Shown one piece after another: positions 36,234 through 45,600 of a stretch of DNA of 64,000 nucleotides. A program made the position numbers and the translations under genes. How positions within the stretch are numbered: the first letter of the stretch is position 1; each line of letters starts with the position of its first letter. Under the pieces are notes generated by a model. It was not told the DNA's origin. It did no database searches and worked only from the letters and a program-made list of their open reading frames with translations. Origin of the DNA: Chloroflexota bacterium (GTDB lineage: Bacteria; Chloroflexota; Chloroflexia; Chloroflexales; Herpetosiphonaceae); the NCBI GenBank assembly GCA_020161265.1, contig JAIUOC010000001.1, positions 1-64,000 on the forward strand. Direction: 5' to 3'.

Positions 36234-37454
36234 ATGCGCTGGATGCTACTCCTGCTTAGCGCTTGCTGGTTCATCGCCTGTCAACCGCAACAAGCGCCTC
36301 TATCGGCTCCAACTCGGATCACGATTGGCGTGGCTCCAACTAGTGTGGTTGGAGCTGATCTCCCAATTTTGCTTGAGGTTGAGTCAAACTGGAATGGCCT
36401 TGTGACCCTCACAATACAAACAAGTTATGCCGTGCATAGTCAAGCAGTAACGATTGTGAATGGGCAAGCAACAACCTCCTTGATTTCCCCATGGAATGAG
36501 CAACGTGGTGATGTGACGATCGTCGCCCAGGTAGGCCAAGTACAGGCTCGCGCGACAACCAGTTTGCAGCCAGGAATGGTGGTTGAACCACTTCGCCCTT
36601 TAGTTGGGGCACGTTCGATTATTGCTAATGGTGCAACCTGGAGTATGGTTGTGGTGATTCCCCATGATCAATTTGGCAACCCGATTGCTGATGCCTCGGC
36701 GGTAGATATTACAGCTCAACGCCCAAATCAACAGCTAACGCGACTTACGGCCAAGACCGCCCATCTCCTAGCCTGGCAACGACTTTACAGTCAAACCGTT
36801 GCTGGAAAAACATTGATTAGTACCACAAGCCAAGACCGACTTGGGCCTCAAGCCGAGTTGCTTGAAGTTGCTGGTTGGCCAGTCGATATCAGTGTTCAGC
36901 TTGGTCAGTTACCAACCTGGATTAGCGCTGATGGAAATAGCTTTATTCCGATTCAAACAAACCTTATTCGCGACGCATTTGGCAATGTGATGCCCGATGG
37001 TACAAGCGTAGTATTTGAGGTTAATGATGGGACTGGTCTGAAACGGATGATCAATAGTGTGACGATTCGGGGCGTTGCCGAAGCCCAAATTCTATCACCC
37101 AATCAAGCAACCACCTTGACGATCCAAGCGCGCATTTTTCGGGTATCCAGCGAGCCACTTATAGTTGATGTTCCGCCGAATGGTGGGTTTGATTTTGCGT
37201 TGCAGGCAGTGGTTGCGACCGATGTAATTAGCATTACCGCAGGGCCAATTAGTGGGAGTTTACAGCAATATGTTCCCGATGGGACGATTGCAGTCCTACA
37301 AGTCACTGGACCCACAAGGTTTGAACAAACGAGCGATGTTGTGGCGGGTTATATCCAAACGACGATCAGGCGATCGTTGTTGCCAGCAGGTCGTTATACC
37401 CTGATCTGCCGGGTTGGCGATAAACAAGCCAAATTATTGCTGGTAATTCCTTGA
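36234..37454 (+). CDS. Lipoprotein with Ig-like/invasin-type repeats
   Basis: 406 aa. The N-terminus MRWMLLLLSACWFIAC carries a lipobox with Cys16 as the lipid-anchored residue. The mature part consists of beta-sandwich Ig-like repeats (for example IPHDQFGNPIADASAVDITA, LIRDAFGNVMPDGTSVVFEV), typical of invasin/intimin-like domains. The start at 36234 has GGAG 8 bases upstream; a TTG at 36228 is the longer alternative. It follows the large GT-C-like gene by 2 bp and precedes the GH5-like gene by 10 bp, so these three form one operon. A role in surface attachment or complex with the glycosyltransferase is inferred. Confidence 0.78.
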   Translation: MRWMLLLLSACWFIACQPQQAPLSAPTRITIGVAPTSVVGADLPILLEVESNWNGLVTLTIQTSYAVHSQAVTIVNGQATTSLISPWNEQRGDVTIVAQVGQVQARATTSLQPGMVVEPLRPLVGARSIIANGATWSMVVVIPHDQFGNPIADASAVDITAQRPNQQLTRLTAKTAHLLAWQRLYSQTVAGKTLISTTSQDRLGPQAELLEVAGWPVDISVQLGQLPTWISADGNSFIPIQTNLIRDAFGNVMPDGTSVVFEVNDGTGLKRMINSVTIRGVAEAQILSPNQATTLTIQARIFRVSSEPLIVDVPPNGGFDFALQAVVATDVISITAGPISGSLQQYVPDGTIAVLQVTGPTRFEQTSDVVAGYIQTTIRRSLLPAGRYTLICRVGDKQAKLLLVIP

Positions 37455-37464
37455 TACAAATGAG

Positions 37465-39171
37465 ATGTGGTTCATGAGTCAGCGGCGCTTCAAAATTATT
37501 ATATGGCTCTTCTTTTTGCTCATCCTTGGTCAATGTGGCTGGTGGGGTGTTGGTCAAGTTGCGCGGCTTGTCGCTAGCTTCCAGCAAGGTGCCGACCCTG
37601 CTAGTGCCCTAAAATTGCCACCCATGTTGCCACCTGAAGCCGCAAGCGCGACCCAGTGGCTGCCTGACGACCCCGACACTGGTCGCGTGATGGAAGATTT
37701 TACTCGCCAACAACTGACCAGCGATTATGGTCGGGCGTGGCTCCAATGGAATCTTTCCTTGAAGATTGGCCGCCCCTACAATTTACGCACTAGTTTTAGT
37801 GGACCAGCCTTGCATTATCTTACGACAAGCATCAGTGCAACTGCCAATCTCCAGATAGACCAAATTGATACAGCGCACCAATTACAACTGCATTTCTATG
37901 CAGCAGATGGCTCTATTGTAGCAATGACCGATACCCAAGCCGAGGTCTACCAGATAATCTATGATGCTAACGGGAAAATCGTATCGGCCCAATGGCTCTA
38001 TGCGCGATATGAGATTGTGCTGCTGTTGCAAGATGGCACATGGCGAATTCGGCATTGGGTGCGCCATGAACTGCCAACCCCTCTAGAACCATCGTATCAA
38101 CCAAAGCCGCAACTTTTGCAGGTTAATCAGCAACAGTTACAACTTCACGATCAGGCTTTTATCGCGCGAGGCGTTAATTATTATCCTTCTAAAGCTCCAT
38201 GGCTACAATTTTGGCCTGGCTATCAACCTCAACAAACAACAACAGATCTCGCGTTAGTTCAACAACTAAACTTGAATAGTGTGCGGATTTTCATTCCGTT
38301 TGAACAATTTACCGAACCCTATAGTACAAGCCTTTATCTCCGTTCCGTGACCGATTTTCTGGATCAGGCTGATCAAGCGAACATCAAGGTCATCGTCACC
38401 TTATTCGATTTTTTAGGCGATTATCAACTGGCCCGTTGGCAACAAACCGATAGCTATTTAACAACTGTGGTGACTGCATTAAAGGAACACCCAGCTATTA
38501 TGGCCTGGGATGTAAAAAATGAACCAGATCGCGATTATGCGACTGCTAGTCAAATAGTGGTTGAGGCATGGCTCCAGCATAGCATCCGCCAGCTTCGTCG
38601 GCTTGATCCACATCATCTGATTACGATTGGCTGGTCTACGCCTGAAGCTGCTGAACGGTTATATCAAGATGTTGATTTGGTCTCGTTTCATTACTATGGA
38701 TCAACTGAACTGTTGGCAACCCACTATCAACGCCTCAGGCAGATAGTTGGCGAGAAACCGCTCCTGCTAACTGAGATTGGGTTGCCAACCTGGAATAGCC
38801 CATTTTTTCCTCATGGCCACAGCCAGCGTGAGCAAGCAAACTACTTAACGGGATTAATCCAGCAAGCCGAAGCCTATAATGGTTTTTTGATCTGGACACT
38901 CTTTGATATTCCTGAGGTTCCAAGCACAATCGCTGGATTTTGGCCATGGCAACGTGGCCCGCAAACCCAATTAGGACTCTATACTGAGACCTATGAACCA
39001 AAATTAATCAGCAAAGTGTTGTTAGGGCTTGAGCCTGTCCCGTTTATTCGCTGGTGGGAGGCGTGGCTCAAGCCGTTTCGAATAACGCTGATTACGCTAA
39101 GCATGCTTGGATTAATCGGAGGATGGAGATTCTTTCGCCGCAGGAAACGCAAAAAACGCCTAAAGGTTTAG
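37465..39171 (+). CDS. Membrane-anchored GH5/cellulase-fold glycosidase
   Basis: 568 aa with an N-terminal membrane helix (about 10-30), a beta domain similar to a SnoaL/NTF2 fold at 75-210, and a TIM-barrel glycosidase (215-530). The acid/base Glu353 sits in WDVKNEPD and the nucleophile Glu437 in LLTEIGLP, the GH5/GH-A clan layout. A second membrane helix (about 545-560) and a strongly basic tail follow. It probably acts on polysaccharide outside the cell while held in the membrane at both ends. Start is ATG at 37465; 37474 is also possible. It belongs to the operon with the lipoprotein and the GT-C-like gene. Confidence 0.82.
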   Translation: MWFMSQRRFKIIIWLFFLLILGQCGWWGVGQVARLVASFQQGADPASALKLPPMLPPEAASATQWLPDDPDTGRVMEDFTRQQLTSDYGRAWLQWNLSLKIGRPYNLRTSFSGPALHYLTTSISATANLQIDQIDTAHQLQLHFYAADGSIVAMTDTQAEVYQIIYDANGKIVSAQWLYARYEIVLLLQDGTWRIRHWVRHELPTPLEPSYQPKPQLLQVNQQQLQLHDQAFIARGVNYYPSKAPWLQFWPGYQPQQTTTDLALVQQLNLNSVRIFIPFEQFTEPYSTSLYLRSVTDFLDQADQANIKVIVTLFDFLGDYQLARWQQTDSYLTTVVTALKEHPAIMAWDVKNEPDRDYATASQIVVEAWLQHSIRQLRRLDPHHLITIGWSTPEAAERLYQDVDLVSFHYYGSTELLATHYQRLRQIVGEKPLLLTEIGLPTWNSPFFPHGHSQREQANYLTGLIQQAEAYNGFLIWTLFDIPEVPSTIAGFWPWQRGPQTQLGLYTETYEPKLISKVLLGLEPVPFIRWWEAWLKPFRITLITLSMLGLIGGWRFFRRRKRKKRLKV

Positions 39172-39503
39172 GGCAAAAGGGTTAATCGGATAATCGCATG
39201 CCCTGAGCGCTGCATCGCCCGTTTGTTTACATCGGCAATCCATTTAATTAAAAGATTTGCTAATTTTGGGTATTTTGTCCAAAATGATTCAGCGCCAACA
39301 ATCTCGATCATAAATTGCTCGAACCCAGCTTTGCGTGTTTTATGGGGCTGTAGGCTATGTTGGCTATCAAAATAACTCACCAAATCTAGCCATGGCTCAC
39401 ATTCGCGCTGATACCAGCCAGGATAAGCCATTAACCGATCCAAGGCACTACTTAATGTCGCTTGATTCTCGATACTGCTTGTTTCAAGACGAATATTTCG
39501 CAT
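39168..39503 (-). CDS. Hypothetical protein (111 aa)
   Basis: I do not recognise this protein. It is a basic, Trp-rich small protein (PGWYQRECEPWLDLVSYFD) of helical type, without signal peptide. The start at 39503 is supported by AGGGG; a start two codons earlier lacks it. Its 3' end overlaps the stop of the glycosidase gene by 4 bp in convergent orientation. It lies 16 bp downstream of the secreted protein gene, so they may be co-transcribed. Confidence 0.6.
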   Translation of the reverse strand: MRNIRLETSSIENQATLSSALDRLMAYPGWYQRECEPWLDLVSYFDSQHSLQPHKTRKAGFEQFMIEIVGAESFWTKYPKLANLLIKWIADVNKRAMQRSGHAIIRLTLLP

Positions 39504-39519
39504 GATCATCCCCTATTGC

Positions 39520-40320
39520 TTAGGTATATGGTTGCAAATTCCAATTCCAATTACGAATTTCAACAGCATGTGATGGTGCAATACTAGTATTACCAGGCCA
39601 GATACTAATAATTTCAGTTTGAAATCGCGCCGCAGTTTCCGTCCCCCAGCCGACTTTGGGTGTTGCCGTAAAACAAATGGGGATGCTAGTTTGATCAATC
39701 GTGAGCCGGCAGGTTTGGTTATGATAATCAACCATCATTTCGTATTGATGCCAATTCGTATCAGGTTGGAGGAATCCACACGGTATCCAGCCTTGTGTAG
39801 CGCCATCGCTTGACCAGCTATAGACTGTCCCGAATGTACTCATCCATGGGTTGAGCACCCATTGAAAGGCACAGCCATAATCTAGTTGGGTTTGGCTGCC
39901 ATCCCAGATAAAAAAACCACCTTCAAAGGTTTGAGCGTTTTGGATTCCTGAATTTGTCTGAGGAATATATGGTAAGCGAAATTCATAGCTGGTCGTATGA
40001 ATATACTCAAACAGATCCTGATCAATCAGTGATTTATAGGTAATATTATGCGCCATGACTCCACGTTGGCTGATATTTGCTCGCAGAATGCTTTTGGCGG
40101 ATGTTTGATCGGTTTGAATATCAGCATTATTGACCGGTACTTGATTTGGTGCTGTCCATAAACCATCACCAAGCACGGTTTTCCAGTCAGCGAGCGTTGT
40201 ACCACTAAATTGTAGCGCTGTGAGTCCCATCGCAGCGGCTTGTTTGGGTTCGAAAGACCGAACTAAAAAACCGGTTGCGACACTGGTGCCAAGAAGCTTG
40301 AGAAATTGTTTGCGATCCAT
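39520..40320 (-). CDS. Secreted concanavalin-like lectin/glucanase-fold protein
   Basis: 266 aa. The N-terminus MDRKQFLKLLGTSVATGFLV resembles a Tat-type signal with a single Arg pair replaced by Arg-Lys. The mature part is a beta-rich jelly roll with FEGGFFIWDGSQTQLDYG and DTNWHQYEMMVDYHNQTCRL, typical of LamG-like or glycoside hydrolase 16-like sandwich folds. Catalytic Glu residues of GH16 (ExDxE) are not clearly present, so it may bind sugar without cleaving it. It lies next to the polysaccharide operon and would act outside the cell. Confidence 0.6.
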   Translation of the reverse strand: MDRKQFLKLLGTSVATGFLVRSFEPKQAAAMGLTALQFSGTTLADWKTVLGDGLWTAPNQVPVNNADIQTDQTSAKSILRANISQRGVMAHNITYKSLIDQDLFEYIHTTSYEFRLPYIPQTNSGIQNAQTFEGGFFIWDGSQTQLDYGCAFQWVLNPWMSTFGTVYSWSSDGATQGWIPCGFLQPDTNWHQYEMMVDYHNQTCRLTIDQTSIPICFTATPKVGWGTETAARFQTEIISIWPGNTSIAPSHAVEIRNWNWNLQPYT

Positions 40321-40721
40321 AGCGGCCTCGTATCTGCGATGATTTGGATACTATGAGGAGTATAGTTAGATACGATCTAGGGCTATATAGGTTTTTACTC
40401 CTGTTATGATGGTTCTCAATAATTACACGCTTTAGGACTTGTGCCCTAATCCCAGCGGTTACGGGTTGAACCTAAGCATAAATTTTTGGCATAATCGAAA
40501 TCACCGCAGATGGTTTGACTAATGGCATTCAGAAGGTGTTCGAGGTGGCATCTGGCAGGGCTATGCTTGGGTTGGTACTGGGCACTTTTTCTTCGCCGCA
40601 CGGGGAACCAATCATTTATACCCGAATGATCTGTGGCTTTTGGGGGGTTCGCCACAGATCATTCGGAGCTATTTCTAAGGATGCGCTGATCTGCGTTTGA
40701 AAACGTAGCCCTTGCTTATTG
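40321..40721. other. Intergenic region, 401 bp
   Basis: No convincing gene. It contains a long hairpin (40622-40666). A stretch at 40510-40610 reads in short frames on both strands without stop codons, which could be a remnant of an older gene or mobile element, but nothing is recognisable. Confidence 0.4.
40622..40666. repeat. 16-bp perfect inverted repeat
   Basis: ccgaatgatctgtggc (40622-40637) and gccacagatcattcgg (40651-40666) with a 13-nt loop. There is no T-run after the stem in either direction, so it is not a simple terminator. Confidence 0.8.
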
Positions 40722-41159
40722 CTAGATATTTGCTTGCTCTTGATTCCAGCGCACCCAATCGCCGTGGGTAATCTGATGATCGTTGGTTAAATGTTGGGTG
40801 ACCCGTTCGCTGGCATAATACATCCAGGCTAGTATTTGTTGCTCGCCAACGTTAACATAACGTGCAACGCGTAAATACCAACTATTGCCATCAGGGCGAA
40901 ATTGCTCAAGTTCGTCGATTTCACGCATGACAGTTTCATACAGTGCTGGCTCAATTTCAACCAATGTACCGACGACGCTACCTTCGCCGACAATCATATA
41001 GGGGTAGCGATTGGCATAGAGCTGATGTTGCTGCACGATCGCGGGGGTTTCGCTGCGGGTTTTGCCTTCGAGGTAGATTTTCCAGTTGTACTCGCCAGTG
41101 CGTAATGTGCCATAGACAAACAATGGCAAGGGTGTCTCGTAAGCTGGTTGGTCGCTCAT
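40722..41159 (-). CDS. Gamma-glutamylcyclotransferase-like (AIG2) protein
   Basis: Likely cyclises or transfers gamma-glutamyl groups. 145 aa with LFVYGTLRTGEYN at the start (the substrate-binding YGTL loop) and the conserved Glu in EIDELEQF (residues 87-94). Some family members have lost activity, so only the fold is certain. The start at 41159 is backed by AAGGAT. It is 14 bp downstream of the cyclase gene on the same strand and probably shares its operon. Confidence 0.87.
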   Translation of the reverse strand: MSDQPAYETPLPLFVYGTLRTGEYNWKIYLEGKTRSETPAIVQQHQLYANRYPYMIVGEGSVVGTLVEIEPALYETVMREIDELEQFRPDGNSWYLRVARYVNVGEQQILAWMYYASERVTQHLTNDHQITHGDWVRWNQEQANI

Positions 41160-41173
41160 TGTTATATCCTTAC

Positions 41174-41833
41174 TTAATCAATCCGAGCATAGGCTCGAAC
41201 TGGAAATGTGCCAAATTGTTTAACTTTAACTGGAACTGCTGAGAAATGAAAGCCGCTGATTGGTAGCTGATCAAGCTGGCAAAGATGTTCAACAATCGGA
41301 ATATTGTTGCCTAATAATATTGTATGTACAGGTCGTGTGCCAGTATCGGTGTTATCAATATTATAAGAATCGATGCCAACCAGCGTCGCTTGGGCCTGCA
41401 CCAAATATTCTGCTGCTGCTGCCGTGAGGTAGGGATGGCCTTCGAAATACTGGTCTGTGCGCCAGTGTTGCGACCAGTTGGTATTAACTAAAACGGCCTT
41501 ACCTTTGAGATCCAAGCCAGCAAAGGCCGCAGCCTCGATCGCTCGTCCATTAGCCAGATCATGGCGAATGAGCACAGCCTCAAGCTCGGCAATTTGAGTT
41601 AACGTTAATTCCGATAAATCCTTGCCATCAGCAAAACGATGAAACGGGCTATCAAGATAGGTTCCGGTATTGGCAACCAGCTCAATTTTGCCAATATGAA
41701 ATTCAGTTCCCTCGGCGTAGTTGTTGCGCGATGCCTCGCGACTGAGAAAATCGCAGATAATTGGCGCTGGAATACCCTTGTAGGTAATCATGCCAGCTTC
41801 GATAATATGGCTAAGATCGATAAATTGGGCCAT
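41174..41833 (-). CDS. Cyclase/kynurenine formamidase-like hydrolase
   Basis: 219 aa of the metal-dependent 'cyclase' family (KynB-like). The start at 41833 has GAGGA seven bases before it; a longer start at 41875 has none. The usual metal motif HxGTHxDxPxH is replaced by N55-T-G-T58-Y59-L-D61-S-P-F-H65, so two of the expected His ligands are missing while Asp61 and His65 remain. This may change the metal or make the site inactive. Other members with this variant exist. Next gene is a gamma-glutamylcyclotransferase-like protein, which suggests a joint small-molecule salvage role. Confidence 0.8.
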   Translation of the reverse strand: MAQFIDLSHIIEAGMITYKGIPAPIICDFLSREASRNNYAEGTEFHIGKIELVANTGTYLDSPFHRFADGKDLSELTLTQIAELEAVLIRHDLANGRAIEAAAFAGLDLKGKAVLVNTNWSQHWRTDQYFEGHPYLTAAAAEYLVQAQATLVGIDSYNIDNTDTGTRPVHTILLGNNIPIVEHLCQLDQLPISGFHFSAVPVKVKQFGTFPVRAYARID

Positions 41834-41884
41834 GGAATTATCCTCGCAAAACCTTGAACGATTTGAGTATAGCATGGGTGAACG

Positions 41885-42445
41885 ATGACACTTAAGACGA
41901 GTTTAAATTGCTGGAAACATCATGCTCGTTGGGCACTCCAGGCTTTGATCACGCTCCAACCTGATGATCAAACCCACTTGTTGGCAGCTTTGCAAAAAAT
42001 CGGCAATTCGCAGATGGATTTGTATCTTGGCGATCGAAGCCTAGTAGCTATCGATAGCCAAATTATTGCCCAGCTCCAACGGCGTGGGATTGATGAGCCT
42101 GCCACCTATGCCGAATGGTTGGCGAGCAATGATCACTATCAATTGTTGAATCTTGATGATGGCTCGGAATGGGTGCTACGCTGGGGCGAAATTGACCAGC
42201 AGCGGGTGCATTTGCATCCTGCTCGCTATAGCCCGTTGAGTGTTCGCGTGCGTGCTCCGGTGTTGCGTTCAGCTTATGCGATAATGGTTTGGCAGCGTTG
42301 GTATGGTGGCGATTTGTTTGATCTGCAATTGATCAATCGGGTGCGCACGATGTGGTTGCAACTTAGCCCAATTGCCAAATTGCCGCCAAATGATGGCCTT
42401 GCGGCGCTGTTGCGCTTACTACACCAGCTAAACCAGCCAAATTAA
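41885..42445 (+). CDS. Hypothetical protein (186 aa)
   Basis: I do not recognise this protein. It is a soluble, Leu/Gln/Trp-rich protein with a mixed fold, with YAEWLASNDHYQLLNLDDGSEWVLRWGE in the middle. There is no signal peptide. GGGTG just before the start is a weak ribosome site. It is divergent from the cyclase gene and separated by 179 bp from the giant-protein operon, so it could be its regulator or simply a neighbour. Confidence 0.55.
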   Translation: MTLKTSLNCWKHHARWALQALITLQPDDQTHLLAALQKIGNSQMDLYLGDRSLVAIDSQIIAQLQRRGIDEPATYAEWLASNDHYQLLNLDDGSEWVLRWGEIDQQRVHLHPARYSPLSVRVRAPVLRSAYAIMVWQRWYGGDLFDLQLINRVRTMWLQLSPIAKLPPNDGLAALLRLLHQLNQPN

Positions 42446-42624
42446 CCCCAATCAGCTCCAAAAATTCAGCAATTCGATTATTCCAACGTTTTAGTAATAG
42501 CAATGGCTGCGTAGCTACCCTCTAGGCTATTTCAAGCGGCTGCTTGTAACCCGTAATTTGCCCGTGATTGCGTCACAACAAGTTTGGTAGGGCAAGTTCC
42601 TGCCATAATTTCGGGGATGGGATA

Positions 42625-45600
42625 ATGAATAGTGTGTTGATGATTCCGCTGTATCTTGATGCGTTGGTGCTGCCGACTGAGCAGGCCGTCGCTCAAGCAA
42701 TGACCGATTTTAGTCGTTTGCCCTATAGTAATGGTCAGCGCGATATTAATGCTGATGTGGCCAATGTTAGCGAAGAGATCGTGCGTCAGCCATTTGCTCA
42801 ATCGACCCTCAAGGCGGGGGTGCACTTGCACTGGGCGTTGCCCGATAGTCTGACGCGTGGGACGCAAGTTGGTACAACCACCAATTTTCCGAGTGTGCCC
42901 AATCGTTGGTTGGTGTTGCGAGCGCGGGGTGGTGGTAATACGCCCTTGCAAATTGAAGAACAATGGATTGTCGAAAGCGATTATCTTTATCCTGCTGGGC
43001 AATTTGCTAGTAGTGTGACGACCCCGGTTGCTGCTGAGGGCAATCAACAGCCGTTTCGCTATTTGGGGCGGCGCATGCCCTTTTCAATGTGGCAAGAGCA
43101 CGATCCGCAGGCTGAATATTTGGCGCAACTCACGGCGGTGGGCTATGGCGAGCCAACTTTTGCGGCGTTTTACCCCAATTGTTACAGTGTGTTTGGCTTC
43201 TACGACGATAGCTACACCGACGATGTGCCCAGCGATTTGCAATACCTTGTGCTTGGTTGGTACAACGATATTAATCAAGATGTTGTGCATAACTTGGTCA
43301 ATAGCCTGCAAGGATCGAGCAATGCTGATTTAAGCGCAGCGTTGTTGACCCAATTGGGCTGGGCAGTGAATGTGCCTGATGGGAGCGATTTCCCTGATGC
43401 GCTGTGCTGTTATTGCCAAATTCAATTGAGCAATCCTGCTGCTGCGCCCATTCCAACAACCCCATTGCAAATTGCGGTTGGCAATACTGGCACAGAAGCG
43501 CTTTCGGCATTTTTAGCCAACACGATCAACCCTAGCCAGCCAGCCGCGATTGAAGATCATTTAGAGGCTGTGCTGATGGCCTCGTTTCTTGATCAACAAT
43601 ATCTTGATGTGGGAGCAAGCTTTTTAGCCGCCCGTCATGAAAAAAGTTTTAATGCAATTCCAAGCGGTTCGTTGTGGTCGGTTCGCCCGCAATCAACCAG
43701 CGGCAGCGCCGATTCGGCCAATGCCACGGTTTTGGTGAGCTTGCCTGAGAGCTTGGCACATCAACTCAATCAATTAAATAGCCTACAGCACGACTATGAT
43801 CGGGCGCTTGAACTGATCGAGCAGCAACGTGAACAGTTGTTTTTTGATTGGTATAAATATATGTTGGCGGCCTATCCGCCAGCCGAGAGCCGCGATGATT
43901 TTCCTGATGTCGATTTGGTGCGCTATTTTGTTGAACAAAAAGATCTTGTGCCGCTGGCAAATTTACTGAATAGTGCTGGCGCACTCAGTTTGCAGTGGGA
44001 TGAGGTTGGCAATGTGATTGCGGCCTCGGCTGGTAATTCGGCGAGCAATGCAGTTGCCAGCGGTTTGGCTCAGCAAATTAATCTGGTGTTGCAAGCAGTC
44101 GCCGATTTTAATGCGAGCGCCGATGTTCAGGCGGTTGATCAACGATATCTGTTGTTGATTACTGGCGGGCCACGCTATTGGCAGCCCAACGAGCCTGTGC
44201 TGTTGCTCTCGGGGGCCGCGCTTGAGCCAACCGATCGTCATGGTAGCGATGGTCAATTAGCCTGTCAGTATGCCGCCAACCTGAGCTTGCATCCCATGAA
44301 TGCGAGTGTCGTTGAGCAATTGGCTAATGCTGTGGCGGCGATCAAAGCCAATGCTACGCCGCAGCAAGTGGGCTTTTTCAGCTACGATCAAGCGCCGTGG
44401 AATCCAATTTTGCTGGAATGGGGCGTTGAGGTCTTTCCCTTGGATCATCATAGCAATCTCGACCCCAACACCAGCGCCTACAACCCTGATTTTATTTTCA
44501 GTAACTACAGCTTGGCCGAGAATGCCGTTGATTTGGCGATCTTGCCCAGCCAAGTTGCGATTGCCCCAGCTGCCAACTTGTACAGTGGCTGGAGCATTCT
44601 TTCATCGCGGGCTGAAACGCAATATCAACAACAACTCAACGGCTATTTAGCCCAATATCCCGATGATACGACGGTGCAACAGGCCGCCGCCTTGGTCAAC
44701 GACCCTAGTTTTCACTGTTTGGCTCAGTCATTAGGTGGTTTCAATCAAGCCTTGCTGATGCGCAAACAAACCTATCAATTGGCCATGGCCGATCCCTTGG
44801 GTTTTAGCGATTATCAAGCTTGGACTAACCAAGTTGCCTCGGCAGTGGCCAATCATAATCGGAGTGCGCCGCGTATGTTCAGCGATTTCAACCCGATTCG
44901 CAGCGGAGCCATGCGCCTCAATCGCTTGCGATTGGTTGATAGTTTTGGTCAATTGCGCGATGTCGCAGCCGAGCAAATTATTCGTACCCAGCAAATGACC
45001 ACTGCTGGCAGCGATTATCTGATTTGGTTGCCGCCACGCTTGATGCAACCGGCTCGTGTGAATTTGCGCTGGCTTTCGGCCAATCAAGGCGATATGGAGA
45101 TGAACGACGCACCGATTACCACGCCAATTTGTGGCTGGGTCGTGCCAAATAATCTCGATGGCAGTTTGATGATCTATGCAACATCGGGCGCAGCGCTGGG
45201 TTTTATCGATGCCCAAGTGCGTTGGCAATATGTGCCAGGCGGGCCAAATGTCGAGCCTACGGCGATCGAAAATCGCTATTTACGCCAAATGGTGCACTAT
45301 CTTTTGCAACGCACTAGCGACTTTTTACGCGATTTTATTGTAACAATCGACAATGCGCTTGACACCATCGACCCCGAAAATGCTGCCGCTCACACCGATT
45401 TGGCCTTGCTACTTGGCCGCCCGATTGCCTTGGTACGCACCTCGCTTGATTTGGAGTTGCAAGGAGCGCCAGCAATTCACCAAAGTTGGAGCGCCCTACG
45501 CCTCGATTTGCAGCAAACTAGCCGCGACGACGATGGCTTTGCCGAAGTCGAATTCCCCATTCGGATTGGCGAATATCAACAATTAAATGATGGCGTGGTG

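Noticed and set aside
40446-40655. 69-aa minus-strand frame that might be a transposase fragment
   Set aside because: No transposase motif, no ends or target duplication can be seen; the frame crosses the stem-loop at 40622-40666.
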